The notes beneath the pieces are model-generated. The model was not told where the DNA came from. It saw nothing but the letters and a program-made list of their open reading frames with translations, and ran no database searches. 64,000 nucleotides of DNA from CAYTEO01 sp964436825 (GTDB lineage: Bacteria > Krumholzibacteriota > Krumholzibacteriia > LZORAL124-64-63): positions 11,974 to 75,973 of the forward strand of contig CAYTEO010000008.1 in NCBI GenBank assembly GCA_964436825.1, written 5' to 3'. This document shows positions 52,213 through 60,822 of this stretch, piece by piece. Numbering within the stretch: position 1 is the first letter of the stretch; the number at the start of each line of letters is the position of its first letter. Position numbers and translations under genes: made by a program.

Positions 52213-54456
52213 GTGCAGCTGGACTGGGGGACTTCCGCCGTCCTGCGCTGGTTGCTCGTGGTGATCGCCCTGGCGGCGGGTCTGCTGATCCGCCGCCTCT
52301 ATCTTGCGACGACGCCGGCCGTCCCGCCGTCCCGCCGGCGACTGCTGGCAGGCATCCGGCTGGCCGTCGTCCTGTTGCTGCTGGCGGCCGCGGCGGCGCC
52401 GCGCCTGGTGCGCCACAGCGCCCGCGACGAGGCGCCGGTCGTAGCCGTCGTCGTGGACGACTCCGCCAGCATGGCCCGCACCGACGCGCCCGGAGGCGGC
52501 ACCCGCTGGCGGCAGGCCCAGGCCGTCGTGGCCCTGGTCGACTCCCTGCGCTCGCGTCTCGTGCCGGACGCGCGCCTGCTCACCTGGCGCGGCAACGGGA
52601 TCGAGGGGCTCGCCGGCCTGCGCCCGGAGGTGCCACCGGCGGCCCAGGGCAGCGATCCGGCGGCCCTGGGGTGCCAGGCGGCCCTCCAGGCGGCCCGCCA
52701 GGCGCCGGGACTGGTCCTGCTGGTCAGCGATGGCAACAGCACGGTCGAGCGTCTCGCGCCGCCCCCCTGGCCCGGACGGTCGTTGCCGGTGGTGGTCGGG
52801 GTCGGCGACCCGGTCGGTGGACCCGCAGCGGCCATCACCGACCTCCACTATCCCGCCGAGGCCCGCCTGGGGGACCGTCTCGTCGTCCAGGCGACCATCG
52901 CCCTGAGGAACGTCGCCGTGCCGCCTTCCCTGACGGTGACCCTCGCCGAGGGAGACAGCGTCCTGGCCCGCCACAGCATCTCGCCCGGATCCGGGCAGCG
53001 GATCGTGCGCGACGAGCTCGTCGTCCGTCCCGCCGTGGAGGGCCTCCACGTCTATCGCCTGCGGGTCGCCGCTGCCGGCCGGGCGCAGGCCGATTCCGCG
53101 GAGATCGCGGTCACCGTCCGCGCCCGGAGGCAGCGGCTGCTGGTCGTGGCCGAGCGGCCCGACTGGACCTCCCGCTTCCTCCTGCAGGCAGCGCGGCAGG
53201 AACCGGTCCTGGCGGCAGAGGCGGCGTGGCCCTCACCGCGTGGATGGCTGCGGGGGGACTCCCTGCGGGCCTGGTCGCCCCCGGTCACCGCCGACGGCTG
53301 GCAGGAGTGGGACGGCGTCGTCCTGCTGGGCTGGCCGCGACAGGTTCCGGAGGCCTTCGGGAGCGCCCTGCGGGAGGCCGTCGCGCGCGGCCTGGGACTG
53401 ATCGTCGTGGCCGACCGGGGATCCCGGACGCCCTCCTGGGCCGCGGCCGTCGCGGACCTGCTGCCGGTCACGGGGATCGCGGAGCCACGCAGGGGCGACT
53501 GGCTTCCCGTCCCGGAGGAAGGCAGTCTGCCCCCGCCTGGGCTCCAGGCCGCCCTGGCCCTGGCCGGGGCCTCCCTGGAGGCGCTCCCCGCCTGGCTGCC
53601 TCCCCTGTCGTGGCTGCGACCGGCCGTTCCCCGGCCGGAGGGATCCGTCCTGATGGCTGCCACGGGGCGGGACGGTCGGCGCGAGCGGACTCTCCCCGTG
53701 ATCGTGGCCGCGGAGGTCGCCGGGGCGCCTGTCGTCTGGATCGGCAGCGGTGAGATCTGGCGCGACATGTTCTGGCGTCCCCCCCTGTGGCGGGGGGAGG
53801 TCTCGCGACGGCGCCAGCAGCCGTGGCTGCGGTTCGTCGGGGCGCTGCTCTCCTACGTGACCGCGGGAGGGAAGGGGACGGCTCCGGTCGCCCTGGCCGG
53901 GATGCGACGGATCTACCGGGCCGGGGAGCGCCCCGTCCTGGTGGCGACATCCCGGATCGATACCCTGCCCGGCGGCGAAGTCCCCGAGGTCCTGGTGGCG
54001 GTCAGACCCGTGGACGGGTCCGGTGGCCCCGGGGAAGCGACCACCATCCTGCGGCTGGCGCCCGTCGCCGGCCGGCGGGGCGGCTACCGCGGTTCCCTGC
54101 CTGCCCTCCCGCCCGGCCGTTACCGCCTGGTGCCGCGCCTGGCGGGACGGGACACCCTTGACGGGGCCGGCCGGGAGATCGTCGTCACCTCCCGCACGCT
54201 GGAAGAGGGCGCCGTCCGGCAGGAGGCGACGTCCCTGCGCTCCCTGGCCGCGGCGTGGCACGGGATCTACCTGGACGCCGGCAGCGCTTCCCTGGCGACG
54301 CGACTGGCACCCCTGTTGCAGGAGCACGCACGCCGCGGCGCGAAGATCCGCCGCACGACGGTCCGCCCCCTGTGGTCCAACGGCTGGTTCCTGCTGGCCG
54401 TCGTCGGCCTGCTCGCCCTCGAGTGGTGGTTGCGCCGCCGCGCCGGCATGCTCTGA
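52213..54456 (+). CDS. VWA-domain membrane protein (BatA-like architecture)
   Basis: A 747-residue protein with two N-terminal membrane segments (LRWLLVVIALAAGLLIRRLY, LLAGIRLAVVLLLLAAAAAP), a von Willebrand A-type domain (about 75-190) with a MIDAS-like VVDDSASM, Ig/CARDB-like strands, and an alpha/beta region (about 350-440: GVVLLGWPR, GLGLIVVADRG) that resembles the amidotransferase-like fold in such proteins. One C-terminal membrane helix ends it (FLLAVVGLLALEWWL). This layout is seen in VWA proteins of FCB and Planctomycetes genomes; roles are unclear. GTG start 3 bp after ppdK, no clear ribosome-binding site, so translation may be coupled. Confidence 0.83.
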   Translation: MQLDWGTSAVLRWLLVVIALAAGLLIRRLYLATTPAVPPSRRRLLAGIRLAVVLLLLAAAAAPRLVRHSARDEAPVVAVVVDDSASMARTDAPGGGTRWRQAQAVVALVDSLRSRLVPDARLLTWRGNGIEGLAGLRPEVPPAAQGSDPAALGCQAALQAARQAPGLVLLVSDGNSTVERLAPPPWPGRSLPVVVGVGDPVGGPAAAITDLHYPAEARLGDRLVVQATIALRNVAVPPSLTVTLAEGDSVLARHSISPGSGQRIVRDELVVRPAVEGLHVYRLRVAAAGRAQADSAEIAVTVRARRQRLLVVAERPDWTSRFLLQAARQEPVLAAEAAWPSPRGWLRGDSLRAWSPPVTADGWQEWDGVVLLGWPRQVPEAFGSALREAVARGLGLIVVADRGSRTPSWAAAVADLLPVTGIAEPRRGDWLPVPEEGSLPPPGLQAALALAGASLEALPAWLPPLSWLRPAVPRPEGSVLMAATGRDGRRERTLPVIVAAEVAGAPVVWIGSGEIWRDMFWRPPLWRGEVSRRRQQPWLRFVGALLSYVTAGGKGTAPVALAGMRRIYRAGERPVLVATSRIDTLPGGEVPEVLVAVRPVDGSGGPGEATTILRLAPVAGRRGGYRGSLPALPPGRYRLVPRLAGRDTLDGAGREIVVTSRTLEEGAVRQEATSLRSLAAAWHGIYLDAGSASLATRLAPLLQEHARRGAKIRRTTVRPLWSNGWFLLAVVGLLALEWWLRRRAGML

Positions 54457-54493
54457 TCCTCCCCGGTCCGCCTCCCGCCTTCGTGGGTGAATC

Positions 54494-56179
54494 ATGTCCG
54501 GATCCCTGCGCGGGACGGTGTGGGCCGCCCTGCTGCTGGCGGCACGCGCCACCGCCACGCCGCTCCCCTGCCTGCTGAACGAGGTCTGCTACGACCCTCC
54601 CGGCGCCGACGGGGGACGGGAGTTCGTCGAGCTGTACGCGCCAGGCGACACCGCGGTCGCATTGCGCGGCTGGCGGCTCCAGTTCGCCAACGGCGCGGAG
54701 GGGGAGCGGTGGTCGACGCGCTGGACGGGGGGAGCCGGCGACAGCGTCGCGGCCGGCGGGCTGTACCTGATCGCCGATCGCGGCTGGAGCGGCGAGGCGG
54801 TCCCGCAGGCGGTCGTCGACCTCGACTTGCAGAACGGACCCGACGCCGTGCGGCTCGTCGCCCCCGACGGAGCGGTCGACCTGCTCGGCTACGGCGAGCT
54901 GGAGCAGGCCTCGCTCAGCGAGGGGGCTCCCCATCCGGGTGTCCACGGCGGGAGCCTGGCCCGGTATCCCGACGGTCGTGACACCGACCACAACGACCTG
55001 GACTGGCGGCCGGCCGACCCGCCGACCCCCGGCGCTGCGAACTGGCCGCGCCACGGACTGCGGGTCCTCTCCTTCGCCTGCGACCCGCCGTCCCTGGTCG
55101 CGCCCGGCGGCGAGGTCGCCGTCGTGGCCGTCGTCCTCGACCGGGGGATAGCGGCCATGCCGGAGGCCGTCGTCGAGCTCCTGGTCGACGGTCGGAGGGT
55201 CGCGGCCCGCCACCGACCCCTCCTGGCGCCCGGGGCGACCGACACCCTGTCCTGGTCGTGGTCCTGTCTCCGCGAGGGGAGGCGGTCACTGTCGTGCCGC
55301 TGGCCCGTGCCGGACGACGGCGGCGTCGAGGTGGCGCTGGGCGGTTTCCACTGCGGCGCCAGCCCCCTGTGGCTGAGCGAGATCATGCCTGCCCCGTCGC
55401 CCGGCGGGAGCGAGTGGATCGAGCTGGTCGCCGCCGACGGTGTCGTCGAGCTGTCCGACTACCGCCTGCGGGACGCGGACGGCGGCGGCGGACGGCTGCC
55501 GTCGCGGACCCTCCTGGCGGGGGAACGTGTCCTGCTGGTCGCCGACCTGGAGGCCCTGGCCGGCTGGTGGTGGTCCCTGCCGCGGGACCGCCCCTGCGGG
55601 AACATCGTCCCGGACGCGGTCGCCGTGGCGCCGGCGGGCTGGCCGTCTCTCAACAACTCCCCGCCGGCCGGCCGTGCCTACGCCGACAGGATCGAGCTGC
55701 TGGGCGCGGACGGGCTGGTGCTGGATCACGTCACCTATGGGCGTGCCGGGGAGAGCTGGTCCGCGGGACGTTCCCTGGAGCGATCGCTGACCGCCCTGGC
55801 GGCGGGCAGGGACCTGTGGTCCCCCTGCACGGACGGGGCCGGGGCGACCCCCGCCTGCGGCAACAGCGTCGACGGCGGCGGTGCCGGGGGTGCCCTGAGG
55901 GCCGTCCCCCCCCGCTGCGGATCGGGAGGGACGTCGCTGCAGTTCGACCTGGGGGACGGGGAACAGGCCTGGCGGCTCGCCGTCTACGACCTGCGGGGAA
56001 GGTGCCGCCGCCGTCTGGGTGGCGACGCCCTCGGCCCCGGCCCCCGCCGTCGCCACTGGGACGGACGGGACGACGCCGGGGAGCCCCTGCCCGCCGGTCC
56101 CTACCTGGTCGTCCTGCGTTGCTACCGCGGTGATGCCGCCGTGCGGCGGGAGCGCCTCCTGGTGGTGGTGGCCCCATGA
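54494..56179 (+). CDS. Exported lamin-tail-domain protein with FlgD-like C-terminus
   Basis: A 561-residue protein with a short signal peptide (VWAALLLAARATA). Two lamin-tail (LTD) domains can be read: about 25-140 (LLNEVCYDPPGADGGREFVELYAPG, LRGWRLQF) and about 290-420 (LWLSEIMPAPSPGGSEWIELVA, LSDYRLRDADG). LTD domains are Ig-like folds common in large secreted bacterial proteins and often tied to surface or nuclease functions. A region at about 190-285 looks CARDB-like. The C-terminus has an FlgD-like block (WRLAVYDLRGRCRR, HWDGRDDAGEPLPAGPYLVVL as patterns). The next gene overlaps by 4 bases (ATGA). Confidence 0.82.
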   Translation: MSGSLRGTVWAALLLAARATATPLPCLLNEVCYDPPGADGGREFVELYAPGDTAVALRGWRLQFANGAEGERWSTRWTGGAGDSVAAGGLYLIADRGWSGEAVPQAVVDLDLQNGPDAVRLVAPDGAVDLLGYGELEQASLSEGAPHPGVHGGSLARYPDGRDTDHNDLDWRPADPPTPGAANWPRHGLRVLSFACDPPSLVAPGGEVAVVAVVLDRGIAAMPEAVVELLVDGRRVAARHRPLLAPGATDTLSWSWSCLREGRRSLSCRWPVPDDGGVEVALGGFHCGASPLWLSEIMPAPSPGGSEWIELVAADGVVELSDYRLRDADGGGGRLPSRTLLAGERVLLVADLEALAGWWWSLPRDRPCGNIVPDAVAVAPAGWPSLNNSPPAGRAYADRIELLGADGLVLDHVTYGRAGESWSAGRSLERSLTALAAGRDLWSPCTDGAGATPACGNSVDGGGAGGALRAVPPRCGSGGTSLQFDLGDGEQAWRLAVYDLRGRCRRRLGGDALGPGPRRRHWDGRDDAGEPLPAGPYLVVLRCYRGDAAVRRERLLVVVAP

Positions 56180-56943
56180 GGGCGCGCTGCCGCCGGCTGG
56201 CGGTCCTGCTGTCGGTGCTGCCGCTGGCGTTCACGCTGCCCGCGGCCGGCCGTTGCCAGACGGCCGCGCCGCCCTTCGACGCCGCCTGGCTGGGGATGGG
56301 CGATCCCGGCGGTGCCGGGCCGGGGCGGTGGGCCGGCGGCTGGACGCTGGCCCTGGGACAGGGGCGCCTCCACGGCCTGGCGGAACTCCCGCTCCAGCGC
56401 CTGGGGGTGGCCCGGCGGACCGGCAGCACGTCGTTCGCCGCCGGGTGGCAGCGGTGCGGGCCGGGCGATACCTGGCACGAGGACGCCCTCGACCTGTGTG
56501 CAGCCCGTGGCGGTACCGTCCGCTGGGGCCTGCGTGCAGGCGTGGTGCACGATTCCGCCGTCGGCACGGGTCGCCTGCTCCGTTTGCTGGCGATCAGGGA
56601 ACGGGAACGGTGGTCGTGGGAACTGACCCTGCCGCTGCTGAGCGAGGGGCCGCCGCGGGCGACGACCCTGCTGCGCCTGCGCCATCGCGGCGGAGCGGCG
56701 ACGCTGGCTCTCCAGCTGGACCGCGGCGACGACGGGACACTCCTGCCCGCGATCGCCTGGTGGCCCCTCGTGCGCGACGGCGTCGGCTGGGGCCTGCGCT
56801 GCGAGACGGCGACGGGACAGCTCGGCCTGCTGCTGGTGCTGGGAGGCGGACGCCCCGTCGTCAGGCTGGCGGCTCTCACCCATCCCGTCCTCGGCACGAC
56901 GACCCTCTGGGACCTGCAATGGCACTGGGGAGAGCGGGGGTGA
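56176..56943 (+). CDS. Exported protein of unknown function
   Basis: A 255-residue product with a signal peptide (LAVLLSVLPLAFTLPAAGRCQ). The mature part shows many short amphipathic beta-strand-like segments with Trp and Gly at turns (GGWTLALGQGRLHGLAELPL, VRWGLRAGVVHD, LGLLLVLGGGRPVVRLAAL). That could be a small outer-membrane barrel, but no family was recognised. It lies between the LTD gene and another exported protein with 4-base overlaps on both sides, so the three are almost certainly co-translated and probably act together. Confidence 0.7.
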   Translation: MRARCRRLAVLLSVLPLAFTLPAAGRCQTAAPPFDAAWLGMGDPGGAGPGRWAGGWTLALGQGRLHGLAELPLQRLGVARRTGSTSFAAGWQRCGPGDTWHEDALDLCAARGGTVRWGLRAGVVHDSAVGTGRLLRLLAIRERERWSWELTLPLLSEGPPRATTLLRLRHRGGAATLALQLDRGDDGTLLPAIAWWPLVRDGVGWGLRCETATGQLGLLLVLGGGRPVVRLAALTHPVLGTTTLWDLQWHWGERG

Positions 56944-58496
56944 GCCGGCGTCCCGGGCCGACCCGGCCCCGCCGGGGGGCGGTGCTGTGGTGTCTCTGGC
57001 TCCTCTGCTGGTGGCCGGGAGGCGCCGCGATGGTCGCGGCAGCCGGCCCCGGGGTGCCGGCGTCCCCGGATTCCCTCCTCGACCTGGCGTCGGAGATCGA
57101 GGAGACCGCTGCCGACCCGGACGATCTCGCCGGTGCCGGCGGCGGGGAGGCGGTCGCCGGGATCGCCTGGAGGCTGGAGGAGAAGGGCCGTGCCTTCGCC
57201 CTGGAGACCGGTCGCGACGGATGGCGCGGACGCTGGCGGATGCGCTCGTGGCGGGACGGACGGCGGGACGGCGGCGGCGACCTGCGCTGGACCGGGCGGG
57301 GCTGGACCGTGCTGGCCGGTGCGGTGGCGTTGAGGTTCGGCGACGGTCTGCTGCTGGGACGACCCGACCGGGGGAGGCGGGTAGGCGCGGCCACCGGCCT
57401 CGTCGATCCTCCCGCGGGACTCGTGCTGCTGTCGCCCCTGTGGCGACCGCGGCGACGGACCGGGATCGCCGTCGCCAGGCGTGGCCCGCGGTGGCGGGTG
57501 GACATCGTCGGGGGGGCGGCGTCGCGGCAGGGCCATGACGACGCCTGGAGCGCGGCCGTCCGGTACCGCTCCCGCGCCGGAGAGCTCGGGATGGCGGCCT
57601 GCGGTGCGGGTCGGGGGCGGGGGGGCAGCGTCTCCGTCTCCCGACGCCGCGGCCCCTGGCTGCTGGAGGGGGAGTGGGCCTCCTGGCGACCGTACGGCGG
57701 TGGACGGACCGGTGCGCTGTCGGCCTGCCTGGTCCGCCACGCCCCGCGGTGGCGGCTGGAGGGCAGGATCGTGCGCCGGGCGGCGGGGTTCCGGTCCCCC
57801 CTGACCGGCCAGTCGGGCCTGCTGGGAACGGATGCCGGCACCGGCTGGGCCCTCCGCGGCACGGGACGGTCCGGCGGGCTGACGGGCAAGGTGCTGCTCT
57901 CCGGCTCCGTGCGGGAACCCGCGCCGCCGGCGGTGTCGATCCGGGAGAGCGGCAGTCGCCGGGAACTGGATCTCGCCGGACGCTGGCTGAGGGCACGGAT
58001 CGGCTTGCGCTGGCGGTCCGACGTCGCGGAGCGGACGGGCTGGCCCGACGGCACCGGCTGGGGGACGCCGGGTGAACTGGGCCGGGAGATCTCCTCGCGG
58101 CTGGCCCTGTGGAGCAGGATCGCCGCCGGGACGCGAGAGACGTCCGTCATGCTGGTACGGGCGCGGCGCCGGGTCGACGGCGACGTTCCGGCGACCCGCT
58201 GGCTCCTGTGGGGCCGGCACGACCGGAGCGTCGGCACGCGCGTCACGTTGCGCTGCCAGTGGGGGACGTCCTGGGGCGATCGCCTCGACCTGTTCACGGT
58301 GGAGACGCCATGGCCCGGCGCCCTCCGCCCGCGTCACTGGGGCCTGTGGCGCGAGCGGTGGACCGTCAGTCTCTTCCATCCCTTCGGCACCTGGCGGTGG
58401 GGTGTCTCCCTCTCCCGGTCCGTCCCGGAGGCTGCCGCCGATGCCACCCGGTGGGAGCTGGTCGTCTCGCTGGCCAGGGGACGCCGCTGTCTTTGA
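56940..58496 (+). CDS. Exported Arg/Trp-rich protein, possible beta-barrel, unknown function
   Basis: A 518-residue product with a signal segment (AVLWCLWLLCWWPGGAAMVAAAG as pattern). It then has a short helical stretch (DSLLDLASEIEETAADPDDL), and long alternating strands rich in Arg, Gly and Trp, such as RRTGIAVARRGPRWRVDIVGG and GWALRGTGRSGGLTGKVLL. The pattern suggests an outer-membrane barrel, but the high Arg content partly reflects GC-rich codons. The GTG at 56940 overlaps the previous stop; an in-frame ATG at 56919 is an alternative. The stop codon lies in the -35 box of the aminotransferase promoter. No homologue was recognised. Confidence 0.68.
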   Translation: MSRRPGPTRPRRGAVLWCLWLLCWWPGGAAMVAAAGPGVPASPDSLLDLASEIEETAADPDDLAGAGGGEAVAGIAWRLEEKGRAFALETGRDGWRGRWRMRSWRDGRRDGGGDLRWTGRGWTVLAGAVALRFGDGLLLGRPDRGRRVGAATGLVDPPAGLVLLSPLWRPRRRTGIAVARRGPRWRVDIVGGAASRQGHDDAWSAAVRYRSRAGELGMAACGAGRGRGGSVSVSRRRGPWLLEGEWASWRPYGGGRTGALSACLVRHAPRWRLEGRIVRRAAGFRSPLTGQSGLLGTDAGTGWALRGTGRSGGLTGKVLLSGSVREPAPPAVSIRESGSRRELDLAGRWLRARIGLRWRSDVAERTGWPDGTGWGTPGELGREISSRLALWSRIAAGTRETSVMLVRARRRVDGDVPATRWLLWGRHDRSVGTRVTLRCQWGTSWGDRLDLFTVETPWPGALRPRHWGLWRERWTVSLFHPFGTWRWGVSLSRSVPEAAADATRWELVVSLARGRRCL

Positions 58497-58521
58497 CTTC
58501 CCCCGGACCGCCGAATACCAT
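58493..58521 (+). promoter_or_regulatory. Sigma-70 promoter of the aminotransferase gene
   Basis: TTGACT at 58493-58498, 17-bp spacer, TACCAT at 58516-58521 (4 of 6). The stop codon of the upstream gene (58494-58496) is inside the -35 box. The leader to the ATG at 58573 would be about 45 nt. Confidence 0.55.
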
Positions 58522-58572
58522 TGACCTGCTGGACAGATCCGTGAATTCGACCCACGCCAAGGGGGATCGCAG

Positions 58573-59739
58573 ATGTTGGCCAAGAGGATGGAGCGGCTGG
58601 GAACCGAGACGGCGTTTGTCATCCTGGCGCGTGCCACGGAGCTGGAAGCGGAGGGGCGGGACATCGTCCACCTGGAGATCGGCGAGCCGGATTTCGATAC
58701 GCCGCGCAACATCATCGACAAGGCCGTCGAGGCCCTCAACGGCGGCGAGACGCACTACGGCCCGGCCGCCGGCAAGCCGGAGGTGCGTCGCGTCTTCGCC
58801 GAGCACATCGCGCGCGACCGGGGGATCGACGTCGGACCCCAGAACATCGTGATCACCCCCGGCGGCAAGCCGATCATGACCTTCGTCATGACCGCCCTGG
58901 TCGATCCCGGAGACGAGGTCATCTATCCCAACCCCGGTTTCCCCATCTACGAGTCGGTCATCAACTTCCTGGGGGCCAAGGCCGTTCCGCTGCCGCTGCG
59001 CGAGGAGCGGGATTTCAGCTTCGATGTCGAGGAGCTGCGCTCGCTGATCACCGAGCGGACGAAGCTGCTGATCATCAACTCGCCCCAGAACCCCACGGGC
59101 GGCGTCCTCTCGGGCGCGGACCTGGACGCCATCGCCGAGATGGCCGTCGAGCACGACCTGTGGGTCCTGAGCGACGAGATCTACAGCAAGATCCTCTACG
59201 ACGGCCGGCACGAGTCCATCGCCACCCGTCCGGGCATGCTGGAGCGGACGATCATCCTGGACGGCCACTCCAAGACCTACGCCATGACCGGCTGGCGGCT
59301 GGGCTACGGCGTCATGCCGGAGCCGCTGGCCCAGGCCGTCGCCCAGCTGCAGACCAACGTCACCAGTTGCACGGCGTCGTTCATCCAGGTGGCCGGGGCC
59401 GAGGCGCTGACCGGGCCGCAGGGCGCCGTCCAGGCGATGGTGGAGGAGTTCCAGCGCCGACGCGATCTGCTGGTCGACGGACTGAACGCCATCGACGGGA
59501 TCACCTGTCGGCGGCCGCGGGGCGCGTTCTACGTCTTCCCCAACATCACCGGCCTGGGACGCAGCAGCAGCGAGATCGAGAAGCTGCTGCTGGAGGAGTA
59601 CGGCGTGGCGGCCCTGAGCGGGACGGCCTTCGGGGCTCACGGCGAGGGCTACCTGCGCTTCAGCTACGCCAACAGCCAGGAGGCCATCCGCAAGGCGCTC
59701 GAGAGGATCGAGCGGATGGCGCGGGATCTGCTGGGCTGA
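58573..59739 (+). CDS. Class I/II pyridoxal-phosphate aminotransferase
   Basis: A 388-residue fold-type I aminotransferase. Visible are the N-terminal HLEIGEPDFDTP, the cofactor-contacting INSPQNPTGG and LSDEIYSKILYDG, the Schiff-base lysine in DGHSKTYAMTGWRLGYG, and the C-terminal substrate Arg in YLRFSYANS. It resembles the aspartate-aminotransferase-like subgroup; the amino donor cannot be fixed by sequence alone. It has its own promoter and a ribosome-binding site GGGGGAT before the ATG. Carbamate kinase follows 74 bp later, suggesting a link to amino-acid nitrogen metabolism. Confidence 0.93.
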   Translation: MLAKRMERLGTETAFVILARATELEAEGRDIVHLEIGEPDFDTPRNIIDKAVEALNGGETHYGPAAGKPEVRRVFAEHIARDRGIDVGPQNIVITPGGKPIMTFVMTALVDPGDEVIYPNPGFPIYESVINFLGAKAVPLPLREERDFSFDVEELRSLITERTKLLIINSPQNPTGGVLSGADLDAIAEMAVEHDLWVLSDEIYSKILYDGRHESIATRPGMLERTIILDGHSKTYAMTGWRLGYGVMPEPLAQAVAQLQTNVTSCTASFIQVAGAEALTGPQGAVQAMVEEFQRRRDLLVDGLNAIDGITCRRPRGAFYVFPNITGLGRSSSEIEKLLLEEYGVAALSGTAFGAHGEGYLRFSYANSQEAIRKALERIERMARDLLG

Positions 59740-59812
59740 GGGCCCGAGACGGGGAGCGACGGTGACGCCTGCACGCGGCCTGCCGTCGCTCCCGCGGTTC
59801 CCAGGAGGCAGC

Positions 59813-60763
59813 ATGTCCGGACGTCGCATCATCATCGCCCTGGGGGGCAACGCCATCATCCCGGTGGGAGCCAGCGGGACCTACTACGACCAGTACCAGG
59901 TGACCAAGGGGACGATGCGCCAGGTGGCGGGACTGGCCGAGGAGGGCTGGCAGATCGTCGTCACCCACGGCAACGGTCCCGTCGTCGGCAACATCGTCCT
60001 GCGCAACGACGCCGGGTACGAGAAGTACGGGATCGCGCCGATGCCGCTGTTCGTCTGCGGTGCCGACTCCCAGGGCGGTCTGGGCTACATGATCCAGCAG
60101 AACCTCCAGAACGCCATGCTCCTGCAGGGGCTGGACACGCCGGTGGCGACGGTCGTCACGCAGGTCCTGGTCGATCGCGACGACCCGGCCTTCGCCAACC
60201 CCACCAAGCCGATCGGTCCCTTCTACACGCGTGAGCAGGCCCTGGAACTGGCCGAGCGGTTCGGCTGGACCGTCGTCGAGGACGCCAACCGGGGATGGCG
60301 CCGCGTCGTGCCCAGCCCGCGGCCGCGGCGGGTCGTCGAGCTGGAGGTCATCCGCCGGATGATCGAGGCGGGGGTCGTCGTCATCGCCTGCGGCGGCGGC
60401 GGTGTCCCGGTGGTGACCTGCGAGGAGGATCGCCTGGAGGGGATCGACGCGGTCATCGACAAGGATCGCGCCTCGGCGCTGCTGGCCGGGATGATCGGTG
60501 CCGACGTCCTGATGATCATCACCCAGGTCGACAGGGTCTACCGCGCGTTCGGACGGCCGGAGCAGGAGGCGCTGCCGGAGCTGACCGCCAGCGAGGCCGC
60601 CGAGCTGCTGGCCGCCGGCGAGTTCCCCCCGGGGAGCATGGGGCCCAAGATCGAGTCCGCCGTGGAGTTCCTGCGCGGCGGGGGCAGCGAGGTGCTGATC
60701 ACCGATCCGGAGCACCTGGCCGCGGCCTGCCGCGGCGAGGCCGGGACCCGCATCGTCCCCTGA
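59813..60763 (+). CDS. arcC: Carbamate kinase
   Basis: A 316-residue amino-acid-kinase-family enzyme that makes ATP from carbamoyl phosphate (or the reverse). Family blocks: IIIALGGNAIIPVG, VVTHGNGPVVGNI, NPTKPIGPFY, ACGGGGVPV, IDKDRASALLAGMIGADVLMIITQVDRVY (pattern), and GSMGPKIESAVEFL. The conserved Lys residues for phosphate contact are present. AGGAGG is 5 bases before ATG 59813. No arginine deiminase or ornithine carbamoyltransferase gene is adjacent, so it may serve purine, allantoin or agmatine breakdown, or work with the neighbouring aminotransferase. Confidence 0.94.
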   Translation: MSGRRIIIALGGNAIIPVGASGTYYDQYQVTKGTMRQVAGLAEEGWQIVVTHGNGPVVGNIVLRNDAGYEKYGIAPMPLFVCGADSQGGLGYMIQQNLQNAMLLQGLDTPVATVVTQVLVDRDDPAFANPTKPIGPFYTREQALELAERFGWTVVEDANRGWRRVVPSPRPRRVVELEVIRRMIEAGVVVIACGGGGVPVVTCEEDRLEGIDAVIDKDRASALLAGMIGADVLMIITQVDRVYRAFGRPEQEALPELTASEAAELLAAGEFPPGSMGPKIESAVEFLRGGGSEVLITDPEHLAAACRGEAGTRIVP

Positions 60764-60822
60764 ACCCGAGTGGCCTTGCCCGATCGCGGCCCTGTCGGTA
60801 TGCTCCAGGCGAGGAGGTCCGC

